Below are positions 36,001-44,329 of a DNA stretch of 64,000 bases, piece after piece. Source of the stretch: Thermoplasmata archaeon (GTDB taxonomy: Archaea; Thermoplasmatota; Thermoplasmata; Lutacidiplasmatales; UBA184); NCBI GenBank assembly GCA_028864975.1, contig JAGWLG010000001.1, positions 1 to 64,000 of the forward strand, in the 5' to 3' direction. The notes beneath the pieces were generated by a model that saw nothing but the letters and a program-made list of their open reading frames with translations, ran no database searches and was not told the origin of the DNA. Numbering within the stretch: the first letter of the stretch is position 1; each line of letters opens with the position of its first letter. The position numbers and the translations under genes are program-made.

Positions 36001-37891
36001 CGCGGCCGACCGAGAGATCTGGCAGGGCGCGAACCTGTCTGCGACCATCGACAAGCCCTGGCTCGAGAACGGGGTGAACTACAGCTTCTGGCAGGGCAAC
36101 TACACTAACGAACTCCGTGACGGCCAGGTCTCCAACGAGTCGTTACAGAACCTGCTCAGCGGAATGCAGGTGCACGGTGCGGGGCTCACGTTCACGTGGA
36201 CCGCTCCCACGTCCACGATCCACTTGGTCGATGCCCAGAACGACTCCTCGAACATGGGCATCGCCCCGATGACGTCCACGTGGGCCGTCGACCTTCACGG
36301 GAGCATCGACCTCAATCTGACGTCGAGCCGTCTCGCGCTGCTCCAGAAGGGCTACGGGGTCCCCACGCAGCTCAACGTGACCGTTCCGATCAACATGGAC
36401 GTGCCGGTCACCATCTATACGCCGTGGAACCTCGGAAGCGGATGGGACCCCCTCTCGACCCCGCTGCCGGGGGACCCTGCGTACGTCCTGACCCGCGGGG
36501 TCTTCGGCCTTGTCGGGAACGACTACCACGCCGCGCCGAACTTCCTCCCCGGGACCTACCTCAGCGCTCCCTTGAACGCCCTCATGGCGAACATGACCTC
36601 GCTTGGCCGCGTGTTGGGGGCGGAGGGACGCGCTCAGGCGTCCATGTTAGCGGGGCTACCTGACCGGGACGTCGGGGCCTCGGCACCCTGGGCGCAGAAC
36701 TGGACCCTCCTGGAGAACACCACCCAGACCGCGCTCGCCGCCACAGCTGGGCCGTACCTCGCGGCGACGCAGGGCTACATCGCGCTTCTGAACTCCGAGC
36801 TGACGGCCGTGCCGAACGGAGGGCCGTACACGAACGTGCCGTGGGTCTACCCGGCCTACTTCGGCTTCCTCGGCCAGCTCAACAGCCCCGGCCAGCAGTT
36901 CAACTACTATGGCTACCCCGGACCCACCGGGTTCGGGAACGTCGACCAGTACAACCTCACCTTCGCGGGACCGACCGTCGGGGTCAACTACTTCGTCGAC
37001 AACAACTTCCGGGGCGCCTCTCCGGGCACGGTCCCGGTCCATGGGTTCTGCGGGGCCTGGTCGCCGACGGCCCCTGCGCGCAACCTCTACTGCGGCCCCG
37101 CCATCCACAATACCGGCCTGTCCTACACTTTCGATGGGTACTGGCAGGAGTTCCTCACTCCCTACCGCCTCTCGCTCTCGGGGTCCCCCACGTTCACGGC
37201 CCCTGCTCAGGTCGCGGCGGCACGGAGCTATCCCTCCCTCACGTCCCCGTACCTGGGGCCCACGTCGGCCTACCCGGCGGAGCTCTCCGTGAGCGGCGTA
37301 GGAGGACTCCCACCGCCCGCGTCGACCGGGTTCGTGCAGGCCAACCAGGGATACCTGCCCGCTCCGGGAGCCTTCTCCAACTACGCCGCGGAGCAGCAGT
37401 GGGCGGCGGCATACCTCTTCGACGGGCTCGGCTCTGCGACGACCCCGGGGGTCACGGAACTCGGCTACTCGACCGTGCTCGAGTACTCGACGCTCGCCGG
37501 GGACGCCAGGTCGATGAACACTACGGTCGATCTTCAGGACGCCGCCGGGCTCTTCGGATCAGCGACGCAGATGGCGAACGTCGGGGGCTTCCTGGAGTGG
37601 TTCGAGCTCAACCACGAACAGATCGCCTACGGTCTGGGAGGACTTTCGGCGGACCCGACCACCCTGGCCTCGGCCGAGCCCTATCTCCTGACCTCGGCGT
37701 ATCGGAACGTCACCGTCGCGACGGGGTCGCTCTCGACCCCCTCGACCTACGCCTTCCTCTCCTCGAACCTCGCTTGCACGGAAGGCGACCTTGGCGGAAC
37801 GGGTGGAGGGCTCCTGAACACCCCTACGGTGCTCATCGGGGGAGGGACCCCCCAGACGTGGTCGTACGGCGGGGCCCTGGTCGAGGACTGA
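33017..37891 (+). CDS. Giant surface protein partnered with the pilus locus
   Basis: 1624 residues from ATG at 33017; a GTG at 32993 is the alternative. A basic N-terminus (RGRSGRLPYS) precedes one hydrophobic helix (FVGIVILAAMVILTAYFEIAV), like a prepilin or a signal anchor. The rest is an enormous exposed region rich in Tyr, Trp, Asn and Gly with many sequons and several paired cysteines. No C-terminal anchor is seen. No repeats or enzyme motifs stand out. Large proteins of unknown function sit in haloarchaeal pilB/pilC-type loci, and this may be an analogue (from memory). A tip adhesin or sheath protein is inference. Confidence 0.7.
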   Translation: MTRGLSQPFRGRSGRLPYSFVGIVILAAMVILTAYFEIAVTWSNNEGAFNVPEQLNTAFALAQRNIQQAAYLALLQGESQLLLQTPNPPIDQLNQTLRDGFASALQSMGFVSLSGGPAPGFQDGSVRVYAESWGINLTWDQGQVWDAVPSIALRSGSNDPNLPLAQVPDAARPTSLALTEEPVYPMAIGEVLLFGVDGASGVSGTQIVPFTETVQSELGLLEDSRAQFADASFGPSGGFAHLVQYLATTLGEMRALVGYGSGGWLGPNDATSIASSACGGASTPSILSCDDLHNAVSLAELLESLQYFRSYDPNATYALLSGLPPGPYQTLLSKFVSDGVVDGAALFLLLYQQPGSGGTTPGGIASISSGEGLASAAYSFVDRFKFDLIQQFFGAQAVDPTLTEPVVDWARLTSQGQAYAQARLLQWLSDYQNWLGISVNSVPAFDDTSYIPAEWCDDNGNCGTGAYTGGGACLYSILPAGSTINTYGATIANLRLEILGQNNFGFTPQMFTINEVITVPAVGIYPQWQDADVGTGAGGGAGYNLVDYSLLGEYNGASGLSNPLLGMTPGPQGDPYMQALAGILEQLNASMDHKSPAATGIGQKGYLDWLAYSAAKDGGNYSSFASAGLPDLSNPLVVNQVVNSTSYSLLTNGSSTLLNGVDALALQKLSTQATNASWLNTSWVWGAAHPDLMPADALGSTIPGGGVPPTPPSDNPSPGPADWWTILDSARLTAREWYQLMYNLYWGTSGIIPGSPVGAIDFGAMDNAQFTLWSQGVYHQPPSPGIEPDFAMWIQNESYISVYNWMGYSQPGYGEGECDRFSCANPATRYVGAVATGACSNGAFGTPGYAAWQNARSYFFFEEGTGQPSRTWNNVGAAVTCALLGPAGHTLGGASCAAAPYSTTGTPKGIDFFHYDTAPGVGLTSSFWNTKNATGDGWWGCWSPTVGLCPRAGQYDYGNDYGNFTNWTIDKIAPPLLNDTREMGQVGGWLSQLYAAADREIWQGANLSATIDKPWLENGVNYSFWQGNYTNELRDGQVSNESLQNLLSGMQVHGAGLTFTWTAPTSTIHLVDAQNDSSNMGIAPMTSTWAVDLHGSIDLNLTSSRLALLQKGYGVPTQLNVTVPINMDVPVTIYTPWNLGSGWDPLSTPLPGDPAYVLTRGVFGLVGNDYHAAPNFLPGTYLSAPLNALMANMTSLGRVLGAEGRAQASMLAGLPDRDVGASAPWAQNWTLLENTTQTALAATAGPYLAATQGYIALLNSELTAVPNGGPYTNVPWVYPAYFGFLGQLNSPGQQFNYYGYPGPTGFGNVDQYNLTFAGPTVGVNYFVDNNFRGASPGTVPVHGFCGAWSPTAPARNLYCGPAIHNTGLSYTFDGYWQEFLTPYRLSLSGSPTFTAPAQVAAARSYPSLTSPYLGPTSAYPAELSVSGVGGLPPPASTGFVQANQGYLPAPGAFSNYAAEQQWAAAYLFDGLGSATTPGVTELGYSTVLEYSTLAGDARSMNTTVDLQDAAGLFGSATQMANVGGFLEWFELNHEQIAYGLGGLSADPTTLASAEPYLLTSAYRNVTVATGSLSTPSTYAFLSSNLACTEGDLGGTGGGLLNTPTVLIGGGTPQTWSYGGALVED

Positions 37892-37942
37892 AGGGCGCGC
37901 CCGACCCACCGGAAGGGCCGCTCCAGGGCCCGGAACTGGGGC

Positions 37943-40015
37943 TTACCCGTCCTGCGCTCCCTGCTGGCCGGAGGAGCTGTTGTTCCCCTCGCCCCCGCGG
38001 GTCCGCTGAAGGTGTTGACGGAGGTTCTCATGGGCGTCGCGGAGGTTCTTGCGCGCCGACGCCCTCTGGTGTTCGAGCGCCTCCATCTGGCTCTCGTGAT
38101 CGCTCAGGGCCTGGCCGTGCTGGAAGAGGACGTTCTCGCGTTCCTCGACCCCGCGCCGCCGGCGGTCGACCTCCTCGGTCTGTCGTTGGACCGCCCCTTC
38201 CCTCATCGAGGTCTGGCGCTCCCGTGATACGAGCGAGGCCTCGCGGTCGCGCAGCAGGTTGGACTGCTGCTCGAGCTCCGCGGCCCGGCGGGCCTGGCGG
38301 TCCTCGACGCCGCGCGCGAGGTTCTCCCTCCTCGTGATCTCGATCTCGCGTCCATTGAGGGTCTGTTCGCGGTCGGCGATCTTGCCTTCCCGCTGACGCA
38401 GGGTCTCCTGGAGCGCTGAGAGCTGGCTCTCCATGGCGTTCATCCGCGCCTGCCGCTCCTCCACCTCGCTGAGCCGGGAGCGCGCGGCGGTGGAGATCTG
38501 CTCCGCCTCCATCTGCCGGCGTTGAAGGTCCTGCTCCTGGGTCCGGCGGACGTTCTCCCACTGCTCCTCCTGGGAGAGGAGGTGGGTCTCTCGGTCGCGC
38601 AGCGCGGACTCGTCCGCCCGTAGCTTGTCCTCCCGCGCGCCGAGCGCCTTCAGTCGCTCTCGGGTCGCGAGCTCACGCTTTTCGAGCTCCTCGCGAGAGG
38701 CGCGGGTCTCGTTCTCTCGACGAGCGGCCTCGCTCTCGCGATGCTCGAGCTCGGAGGCACGCTTTCGGAGCTCGGCCTCCTCCACAGATCCCGGGGGAGG
38801 GGCTGTCGGCGCCCCTTGAGGAACCTGCCCCTCTCGCTCGGTGATCGCCTTCTCGCGCTCGCCCAGCGACTGGTCGCGGGTGTCCAGCTCTTGGTAGCGC
38901 CGCTGGAGCTCGATCTGGTGCGCCTCGAGGTCATGTTGGAGCGTCTGGAGCTCCTGTCGGTGCGCTTCGAGAGCTTGTTCATGCTCGGTGAGCTGTTGCT
39001 CTCGAGAGGACAGCGCCGCCTGTTGCTCGGCCTGCGCCTTGCTGCCTTCGGCCTCCTGCGCCGAGGCCTTCGCGGACGCGGCCTGCTCGGCGGTCCCTAT
39101 CCGCTCCTCCCGCTCCGAGAGCTTCGAGTCCCGCTCTATAAGCTGGGACTCGGCCGCGTTGAGCGCGCTCTCGCGCGCGGCGATCTCGGCCATGCGTTGC
39201 TGGACCGCATCCTCCCGGCCCACCAGGGAGCGGTCCTTCTCTTCCAACGCCTTTTGGCGCGCGTCCAGCTCCTCGTTGGAGACCGAGGGCCCCGGCGGGC
39301 TGGGCGCCGAGGGTGGGGCGGACGCTGCTATCGACGCCCCTGTCGGGCTCGCAGCGGTCGGAGCGCCCCTCCCGACGACCGTGAATGGACGGGAGGTGTC
39401 CTCGGCATCGACCGGGGTCGCCTCGGGCGAGGCGGGATTCGCTTCTGCAGCGGCGGAGTCCGACCCCGCGACGAACGCTTTCAGGGGATCAGGGCCCGGG
39501 GGCGGTGCAACGGAGACGAGCGGGGCCTCTTCCTTGACCTGGGAAGGCGCTGGGCTCTCCGCGACCACGGCGGTCGGGCCGGGGGAAGCAACGGGGGAAG
39601 AGGCGGGAGCGACACCCGTGGGAGGTGGGGATGCCACCGTCGTGGCGGCCGGTCCCGGAGCTGCGACGCTGGGGATAGGAGGCGTTGCCTCCTCTGGCGA
39701 AGGAGCCCCACCGCGGGCACGGCGGACGAGTTCGAGCCCCTGAGGGGTCATGTGGACCTGGAAGTCCTCGGGCCCAAGCTGTTCGATCCGCACGAGGTTC
39801 GAGCGCTGGAGCTTGCTGAGCGCGTCCTTGACATCCTTGTAAGCGGCCCCGCCCAGGGACTTCCGGATGTTCCGGACGTAGTCCTCTCTCGTGACGGGGT
39901 TCCGGCCGCCTCGGGAGTGATCGGCACTGAACAGGAGGACCGACTGGAGCAGGTTCAGTTGAGGGTTCGGGGATGGCCTGGCCACAGCTTGAGGGGACGC
40001 CAAGGAGGGCAACAC
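37943..40015 (-). CDS. Winged-helix protein with very long coiled coil
   Basis: About 690 residues. Residues 15-100 form a winged-helix-like domain (QSVLLFSADHSRGG ... DALSKLQRSNLVRIEQLG ... VHMTPQGLELVRRA). A Pro/Ala/Ser linker of about 145 residues follows, then some 430 residues of Glu/Arg/Gln-rich heptads with recurring 'LxxREsxLxxRE' phrases, a nearly unbroken coiled coil. The C-terminus is a short polar tail. The start is GTG at 40015 or TTG at 40012. It has its own promoter and converges on the giant surface-protein gene. It resembles a DNA-bound scaffold or segregation-type protein, but I do not recognise the family. Confidence 0.7.
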   Translation of the reverse strand: MLPSLASPQAVARPSPNPQLNLLQSVLLFSADHSRGGRNPVTREDYVRNIRKSLGGAAYKDVKDALSKLQRSNLVRIEQLGPEDFQVHMTPQGLELVRRARGGAPSPEEATPPIPSVAAPGPAATTVASPPPTGVAPASSPVASPGPTAVVAESPAPSQVKEEAPLVSVAPPPGPDPLKAFVAGSDSAAAEANPASPEATPVDAEDTSRPFTVVGRGAPTAASPTGASIAASAPPSAPSPPGPSVSNEELDARQKALEEKDRSLVGREDAVQQRMAEIAARESALNAAESQLIERDSKLSEREERIGTAEQAASAKASAQEAEGSKAQAEQQAALSSREQQLTEHEQALEAHRQELQTLQHDLEAHQIELQRRYQELDTRDQSLGEREKAITEREGQVPQGAPTAPPPGSVEEAELRKRASELEHRESEAARRENETRASREELEKRELATRERLKALGAREDKLRADESALRDRETHLLSQEEQWENVRRTQEQDLQRRQMEAEQISTAARSRLSEVEERQARMNAMESQLSALQETLRQREGKIADREQTLNGREIEITRRENLARGVEDRQARRAAELEQQSNLLRDREASLVSRERQTSMREGAVQRQTEEVDRRRRGVEERENVLFQHGQALSDHESQMEALEHQRASARKNLRDAHENLRQHLQRTRGGEGNNSSSGQQGAQDG

Positions 40016-40041
40016 TCCTACGCTCTAGGGAGGAGGCCCGC

Positions 40042-40055
40042 GGGAGATAAGCGTT
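40042..40055 (-). promoter_or_regulatory. Promoter of the coiled-coil gene (shared 14-mer)
   Basis: GGGAGATAAGCGTT on the plus strand gives a CTTATC-type TATA box on the minus strand, centred about 34 bases before the gene start. The same 14 bases occur at 47439-47452 before another minus-strand gene. Confidence 0.5.
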
Positions 40056-40077
40056 GGCTCTCGGTCCTTTGGTTCCG

Positions 40078-41373
40078 TCAGCGAAGCTCCAATCCACGGG
40101 CTGTGGCGTAGACCACGGATTTAGACCCGCAGACGGGGCACGAAGGTCGCCCGCTCTTGAGAGGGTATCCCGTCCCGCAGAGACCGCAGGTGACCCGGCC
40201 CTCCCCGGTAAGTACCGGGGACGGAGGCGACTGAGGGGGCGGGCTTGGAGGGACCCGGCTTGGCGGGGCGGTACCCGGTCGAGCTTCGAGGTGCGCGACC
40301 GTCTCCCTCCGCCAGCCGTCCACGTCCGGGCGGGGTCCCTGCACGGACTTGCGGGGGGACGAAGGGCCGGTGCTCACCTCGACCGAGGCCCCCGCTGCCT
40401 CCGTGGGGCCCCTCCGAACGAACGAGCCCGTGGCCGCCAGGAATCCGAAGAACCCCATGCCGGCGCCCACGGCTCCCACGAGGGACCCGGTGTCCAAGGG
40501 CGCCCCCTTGCTCGGGTCGAGCTCGGTCGCGTTGTACGAGAGGGTGGACGCATTCGCCTCGGCGGAGAGGAAGACCAGGGTCCAGCCGGTGACCGTTCCG
40601 TGGACCTGGGCGTACCATGAGACGGGCGTCCCCCCCATGCCCACCCACGACCCCGAAGTGAGGAACGAGTTCTCGCACGCGGGATCGCTCGGGAGGAACG
40701 TGGCCGCGGGACACTCGGTCGAGTTGTTCGGGGAGAGCAAGTAGAGCTGGGCCCCTCCCCCCGCGCCCGACGGGACGGAGAACGAGCCCCGGATCCCGAT
40801 GGCGACCGAGCTGAGGGGAGGAAGGATCACAACCGCCCGGCCCGGAACGGGGTCCTCACGGACCAGGGACGGGTTCGATGGGACCGAAAGGCCGACCGAA
40901 CTCGAACTCGCGTCGGGGGTGTAAGCGACCGTCTCGGAGATGGCGAAGGAGCCGTCCGAAGGTCCTAGGTAGAGGAGGGCGAAGGGTCCGTCGGCGGTGG
41001 TGTTGTACCCCCAGCCACCCGAGCTCCGGCTCCCCAGGGCGGTGGCGAACGACGTCGGGACCCCATGTCCCGAGTCGCTGGCGTTCTCGATCGCCCAGTC
41101 CGCGGCATCTAGGAGATAGAAGGCGACCGTGGAGCCGGGGGCGCCCGTGGTGAAGTTGCCCCACAGGAACGCGCCGGACGGAACGTAGGGCAACGGCACC
41201 ACAAGGTCCGACGGCAAGGAGGTCATCGAGGGCAGGAACTGGTCACCGGAGGGTATCAACGGGGTCGCGGCGAGGGGGGCTTGCGCGTGCGGAAGCTCGT
41301 AGTATGCGAAGGCGATGGTGCTGACCCCTAGGACCACCAGCACGAGCCCGACGGCGAGCTGGGTCGAGTGCAT
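40078..41373 (-). CDS. Membrane protein with extracellular beta domain and cytoplasmic zinc ribbon
   Basis: 431 residues. An N-terminal signal anchor (LAVGLVLVVLGVSTIAFAYY) is followed by an exposed Ser/Gly/Val-rich domain with sequons and a cysteine pair. A second membrane segment (LVGAVGAGMGFFGFLAATGSFV) leads to a Pro-rich linker and a C-terminal zinc ribbon, CGLCGTGYPLKSGRPSCPVCG. The ribbon should be in the cytoplasm, so the protein could relay a surface signal inward (inference). A GAGGAGGAAGGG tract precedes the ATG. Confidence 0.72.
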   Translation of the reverse strand: MHSTQLAVGLVLVVLGVSTIAFAYYELPHAQAPLAATPLIPSGDQFLPSMTSLPSDLVVPLPYVPSGAFLWGNFTTGAPGSTVAFYLLDAADWAIENASDSGHGVPTSFATALGSRSSGGWGYNTTADGPFALLYLGPSDGSFAISETVAYTPDASSSSVGLSVPSNPSLVREDPVPGRAVVILPPLSSVAIGIRGSFSVPSGAGGGAQLYLLSPNNSTECPAATFLPSDPACENSFLTSGSWVGMGGTPVSWYAQVHGTVTGWTLVFLSAEANASTLSYNATELDPSKGAPLDTGSLVGAVGAGMGFFGFLAATGSFVRRGPTEAAGASVEVSTGPSSPRKSVQGPRPDVDGWRRETVAHLEARPGTAPPSRVPPSPPPQSPPSPVLTGEGRVTCGLCGTGYPLKSGRPSCPVCGSKSVVYATARGLELR

Positions 41374-41414
41374 CGGGCCGGGTTCCCTTCCTCCTCGCCA
41401 TCGCGGAGGCGCCC

Positions 41415-41422
41415 TATATAAT
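41415..41422. promoter_or_regulatory. Bidirectional TATA box between a surface protein and the antiporter
   Basis: TATATAAT reads as a TATA box on both strands. It is about 45 bases before the minus-strand ATG at 41373 and about 36 before the GTG at 41454 on the plus strand. The ATG at 41421 overlaps it and is therefore unlikely to be a start codon. Confidence 0.5.
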
Positions 41423-41453
41423 GGACGAACGAGGTGCGGTCCGAGAACCGCCC

Positions 41454-42728
41454 GTGGACTTCCTGACCGCGCTCTTCCTGGTCCTGGGCTCGGCGGTCAT
41501 CGCGGGGGAGGTGGCGGCCCGGCTCGGCCACGTCGCCCTCGTCGGCCAGGTCGCGGTCGGTGTCGTGCTCGGCCCCACCCTCTTGGGTGGTTCGCTGGGC
41601 CTCACGATGAACCCGTCCACGACGGTGGGCGCGGGCCTCGGCGCGATCCAGACGGTGGCGGTATTCTTCATCCTCTTCATGGCCGGGCTCGAGGTCGTTC
41701 CCGAGGACATCTGGAGCACGGGGGCCGTGTCCGCGACCCTGGGCCTCTCGATGTTCCTGATCCCGTTCTTTGTGGGAGCCTGGTTCCTCCCCTTCGTCTT
41801 TCCCACCGAGCCGCTGACGACGGACCTGTTCATCTCCCTCACCCTCTCGATCACGGCCCTCCCCGTGATGGCCGTGATCCTGATCGAGCTCAAGATGCTC
41901 AAGACCCGACTCGGGTCGATGGTCCTCGGCGCCGCGGTCGTGAACGAGCTGAGCGCCATGACCACCTTCGCCTTGCTGCTCCACTACCACGGGAGCTCGA
42001 CGACCCTGGCCGGCCTTCTCGTCCCGGGGCTTGAGGTCGCCGTCTTCATCTCGACGGTGCTGACCATCCACCAGGTCCTGAAGCTCCTGCGTCAAGGACC
42101 GGCCTGGGCGCGCCTTCAGCAGCGCTGGGCCCGGCCCCTTCGGAAGCGCCAGGTCTGGTTCGCACTCTTGATGGTGATGGCGCTCTCCTCCTCGCTGCTC
42201 TCGCAGGCCTTGGGGCTCACCTTCCTGGTCGGAGCCTTCTACGCCGGCCTTCTCGTGACACGAGAGAGCGCCGGTCCGGTCGCACGTCGGGAGATCGGTC
42301 GGGTCTTCGGGACGATGACCTGGGGATTCTTCATCCCGCTGTTCTTCGCCCTGGTCGGCCTCGACATGGACCTCCGGCAGATCTTCACCTTGCCAATGGA
42401 GCTGACCTTCGCCGCTATGTTCGTGTTCGCCTGCTCGAGCAAGATCGTCGTGGGTGCGGCGGTGCCGCTCGCCTTCGGTTGGACCCCGCGGCAGGCCGCG
42501 ACGGTCGCCTCGCTCGTGAACGGCCGGGGAGCGGTCGAGCTCGCGATCGCGACGATCCTGCTGAACTCCGGGGTCTTCACGCTGCCGATCTTCACGCTCG
42601 TCGCTTCGGTCGGCCTGGTCACGACCATCATCGCGCCGCTCGGAGCTGCGCTCGCCTGGCGCAAGGAGGTCCCGTCGGCGGCGGCCGGTCCTCCAACTTC
42701 AGGCCGGGCGCCGGCTCCCGCCAAGTGA
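41454..42728 (+). CDS. Monovalent cation:proton antiporter, CPA2 family
   Basis: About 424 residues from GTG at 41454, which matches the family N-terminus (VDFLTALFLVLGSAVIAGEVAARL) and lies a suitable distance from the TATA box. The ATG at 41421 falls inside that box. Some 12-13 membrane helices are visible, with family motifs GHVALVGQVAVGVVLGP, FYAGLLVTRES, LVGLDMDLRQIF and NGRGAVELAI. It exchanges Na+ or K+ for H+. No regulatory TrkA-N domain is attached. Confidence 0.85.
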   Translation: MDFLTALFLVLGSAVIAGEVAARLGHVALVGQVAVGVVLGPTLLGGSLGLTMNPSTTVGAGLGAIQTVAVFFILFMAGLEVVPEDIWSTGAVSATLGLSMFLIPFFVGAWFLPFVFPTEPLTTDLFISLTLSITALPVMAVILIELKMLKTRLGSMVLGAAVVNELSAMTTFALLLHYHGSSTTLAGLLVPGLEVAVFISTVLTIHQVLKLLRQGPAWARLQQRWARPLRKRQVWFALLMVMALSSSLLSQALGLTFLVGAFYAGLLVTRESAGPVARREIGRVFGTMTWGFFIPLFFALVGLDMDLRQIFTLPMELTFAAMFVFACSSKIVVGAAVPLAFGWTPRQAATVASLVNGRGAVELAIATILLNSGVFTLPIFTLVASVGLVTTIIAPLGAALAWRKEVPSAAAGPPTSGRAPAPAK

Positions 42729-42756
42729 GGGCTGCTCGCGCCCCCGCAGCGGGTCG

Positions 42757-43545
42757 TCAGGGCGGCTGGATCATCTGGGAGAGGAGGTCCAAGAAGGAAC
42801 GACCCAGGGCGTTCATCGAGGGGGTGAGGCTTTCCAGGGCCGCGTCCCTGGCCTCCATCGCAATGCCGTTCCAGTCCTCTCCTTCGAGGAACGCGCTGAC
42901 GCAGGCGGCCACCCGTGGCTCGCTGGAGCGCCACGCCGCGCTCTGCGCGGCCAGGTCCGCGACGCTCATGGCCACGTTCCAACCTGCCTTGATGGAGAGG
43001 TCCTTCGCGACGATCTGGGCCCCCGAGGCTGCCGCGAGGCCACACGCGGTCCGCTCAGGGCTCTTCACGACCTCCTCGACGAGGTCGACCGCGCGAGACC
43101 ATGCCGTGCTCGCTCCCTCGGGGCCCGATGCGCCTTCCAACGACGAACGGAGCTGTTCGGAAGCCCTGACCCCGTCCGCTTGAACCGCCTCCAGAGTTCG
43201 GAGGAGCGCTGCCTGGGCCGTGGTCGCGGGGAGATCTGTGATCACGGCGGCGAGCTTGCGCAATCTGCGACCTTCTCCGACCAGCCCCGCGAGCTCTACC
43301 CATTCCGGAGTGTGAACTCGGACGAGCCAGTCCAGCGACCGTCGTGAGCGCTCGAGGTCCTTCCCATCCCCGGCCGTGCCCACCATTCGGGCCACCACGC
43401 TCTCCAGCTCCTCGCGGAGGGGCCCCCGGGGGCGCGCGTCGGCCAGCCCTCGGGCGAGCTCCCGTAAGACCGGGGAGACCAGACGCGTGTCGATGTTCAG
43501 CGGGCGAGGCTCTTCCCGGGAGACGGAGCCTTTCGAGGCGGGCAT
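42757..43545 (-). CDS. Predicted alpha-helical cytosolic protein, unknown
   Basis: 262 residues from the ATG at 43545; the frame is open further upstream but with unlike composition. It is almost wholly helical, rich in Ala, Leu, Arg and Glu, and has no membrane helix or recognisable catalytic motif. A repeated helical-hairpin flavour (LVEEVVKSPERTACGLAAASGAQ, AACVSAFLEGEDWNGIAMEA) suggests a scaffold. It converges on the antiporter gene. Confidence 0.6.
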   Translation of the reverse strand: MPASKGSVSREEPRPLNIDTRLVSPVLRELARGLADARPRGPLREELESVVARMVGTAGDGKDLERSRRSLDWLVRVHTPEWVELAGLVGEGRRLRKLAAVITDLPATTAQAALLRTLEAVQADGVRASEQLRSSLEGASGPEGASTAWSRAVDLVEEVVKSPERTACGLAAASGAQIVAKDLSIKAGWNVAMSVADLAAQSAAWRSSEPRVAACVSAFLEGEDWNGIAMEARDAALESLTPSMNALGRSFLDLLSQMIQPP

Positions 43546-43806
43546 GGGTCGGCCATCCCGAAGCGTATGAGAAGGATTCCAGGGAAGACCGGAGGGGATG
43601 TTCCAACGTGCGTCTAGCGCGACCTGACCGACGGTCCGCAGGCCCATCCCAGCTCCGTGCTCCGATTCGGCTCCCTCTCAACGCGAGGGCGCCCGTTCGT
43701 TCAGTGCGGAGACGGATCGGACCTTCGGGCGGCGCCGGGAGCGAGGTCCTCCCCTTCCTTCCGCCTCACGGAAGTCTCTTGGCGGTCCTCGCGATGTCAT
43801 CGACCC

Positions 43807-44313
43807 ATGACTTCCGCGCGTCCCTTGCGCATCAACCGGTTCACGGTGATGGCCATGCTCCAGGCGGCGCGCGCCCGCCACATGGGCCTCTCCGAGGAGT
43901 CCGCGTACTCCTGGGGCCTCAACCGTGCGATCTGGTACGCTGCTGCGAAGAAGGGGTTCAAGACAGGTAACCCCGGCGAGGGTCCTCCTTCTCCCTCGGG
44001 GAGACCAACCCTGGAGTTTCGCTTGGGAAGCGACATGGCCTATCGAACTCCAGAGTCGGAAGTGTCCGCCCCGGTCTTCGTCCTAGGTGCCGAGGCCCAG
44101 ACCGCGGAGGCCTTTCGCTCAAAGATCGCCTCGCGCTTCGGGACGGACCGCAGCTTCCGGGTGGCGTGGGAGGAGGCGACGCGGATCGTCAGCGAGGTGG
44201 ACCCCGAGTGGCTCCAGACAGGCTCGTCCTTCTACTCACACGTCTACAAGCCGCGGCGGGACGCCCTCGTCAAGAAGTGGGCGGACGACTTCGGTGAGGC
44301 GCCCCCCGGTTGA
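43807..44313 (+). CDS. Small conserved-looking archaeal protein, unknown
   Basis: 168 residues from the ATG at 43807; the earlier in-frame ATG at 43657 adds arginine-rich sequence unlike a protein. The N-terminal part is basic and helical (MLQAARARHMGLSEESAYSW, then GLNRAIWYAAAKKGFK), the middle has beta strands and the end is helical and charged (VKKWADDFGE). No known motif is seen. It converges on the zinc-ribbon gene after 16 bases. Confidence 0.6.
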   Translation: MTSARPLRINRFTVMAMLQAARARHMGLSEESAYSWGLNRAIWYAAAKKGFKTGNPGEGPPSPSGRPTLEFRLGSDMAYRTPESEVSAPVFVLGAEAQTAEAFRSKIASRFGTDRSFRVAWEEATRIVSEVDPEWLQTGSSFYSHVYKPRRDALVKKWADDFGEAPPG

Positions 44314-44329
44314 ACCCCCTCGCTTGGGC

